Positions 63,321 to 64,000 of a stretch of 64,000 nt of DNA are shown piece by piece. The translations under genes and the position numbers were made by a program. Numbering within the stretch: the first letter of the stretch is position 1; the number at the start of each line of letters is the position of its first letter. The notes under the pieces are model-generated. The model was not told the DNA's origin. It was given only the letters and a program-made list of their open reading frames with translations, and searched no databases. Location of the stretch: positions 9,238,001 to 9,302,000 of the forward strand of contig JAKZAN010000004.1 in NCBI GenBank assembly GCA_023053545.1, written 5' to 3'. This DNA is from Lepidurus packardi (lineage: Eukaryota > Arthropoda > Branchiopoda > Notostraca > Triopsidae).

Positions 63321-64000
63321 GATCCTTCCCAAAAGATTTCAATGTACAATTACAAGCAAGCGGCAAGCTGAGATCCGAAGATTAATTAAACAAAACTTAA
63401 GATCATATACATTCATTCGAAAATATTACGCAAACTACTTTCTAACAAAAATTTTTAATAAAATCAGATAAACAATACAAACAAAAATAAATACACAAAG
63501 GCAATCTAACGCACCCTAGAATTCAATTTCTTAATCGGTTCAAAACGCTCACTAATACTTTGTAAAAAAATCACCTGAAAATTATAGTATCAATTTCTAT
63601 TATTTGTTTAGTTATTTACTACCGTTTTCCCTGTGTTTGTTGTACAACCTTCGTTGACCAATCTTAAATTCTAAAATAAACAAGAATTCCCAGGTATTCT
63701 CATGAGAAAGTCATTCTCAAAAGTTTCTCAAGCACCTCAAATATTTGAAAGGAAATCCCAATCTCTTATTTTTTCCCAAGTCTAATAAAATAGGATATCT
63801 TCATAACCTTTTCCGAAGTAAAACATGGGTTCCCTGTGGCGTTTCTTAAAAAAAAGAAAAGAATTCAAGAATATCAGTCAGTGGCGGCATGGGCCGCAGC
63901 CAGGTAATAACGACTCATAGCGTGTCGATTGATTTACGTTGTCCTCTTGTGTCATCTTTTAGCATTGCTCGTCAGTCGTATGTCATCGACCATATACACG
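63321..64000. other. non-coding stretch to the window edge
   Basis: AT-rich, no gene seen. A GGGCCGCAGCCAGGTAATAA stretch near 63890-63909 resembles an exon end with a donor (CAG followed by GTAATA), but only a few codons precede it. The window ends without closing any feature. Confidence 0.45.

Overview
The window reads as eukaryotic nuclear DNA that is almost entirely non-coding. By eye it is about 37-40% G+C. It carries long homopolymers (a run of 29 G, a C12 run directly followed by A21), a 101-unit AT microsatellite, several CT/GT tracts, diverged tandem duplications and foldback elements. Open frames are short on both strands: the longest is 207 codons (196 from its first ATG), and almost everything else is in the size range chance predicts. 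Nothing looks like bacterial operon structure. No rRNA, intact tRNA, snRNA, histone gene, CRISPR array, reverse transcriptase or transposase was recognised. CpG is only mildly reduced (about 19 CpG in the first 600 bases, hand count), which argues against a vertebrate. Short AACCTAACC/TTAGGTTAGG stretches occur as they do in many invertebrate genomes. My best guess is an invertebrate or other non-vertebrate eukaryote with large intergenic or intronic spaces; the lineage cannot be fixed from this sequence.

Layout. 0-3.7 kb: AT-rich, with a 110-bp-spaced repeat pair and a 69-bp tandem duplication. 3.7-4.1 kb: a 176-bp duplicated module with degenerate tRNA-like A and B boxes and a 23-bp-arm hairpin between the copies. 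5.2-6.7 kb: two exon-like open patches around a foldback element (5.9-6.4 kb). 8.13-8.39 kb: compound microsatellite. 9.5-9.95 kb: a CpG-dense patch with a 43-codon ATG frame on the minus strand, then a 138-bp tandem duplication. 10.9-12.2 kb: a run of short consecutive open frames ending in the poly-G tract. 19.07-19.7 kb: the 207-codon minus-strand frame. 28.7-28.9 kb: promoter-like architecture. 32.0-33.7 kb: a somewhat GC-richer block with TTAGG-type motifs of opposite orientation at its two ends, followed by a short inverted-repeat element at 33.84-33.90 kb. 36.9-37.3 kb: three degenerate repeat copies. 55.9-56.1 kb: an exon-like frame behind a strong 3' splice signal. 59.1-59.35 kb: a second CpG-rich patch. 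62.5-63.3 kb: a hairpin, a 250-bp foldback element and a GC-rich patch with a tRNA T-arm-like end.

No gene could be assigned a function and no set of genes acting together could be identified. Exon candidates are given with low confidence because they rest only on reading frame, splice-site resemblance and base composition. No previously undescribed system is convincingly visible; the most distinctive items are the tRNA-like duplicated module, the foldback elements, the CpG-rich patches and the single long minus-strand frame.
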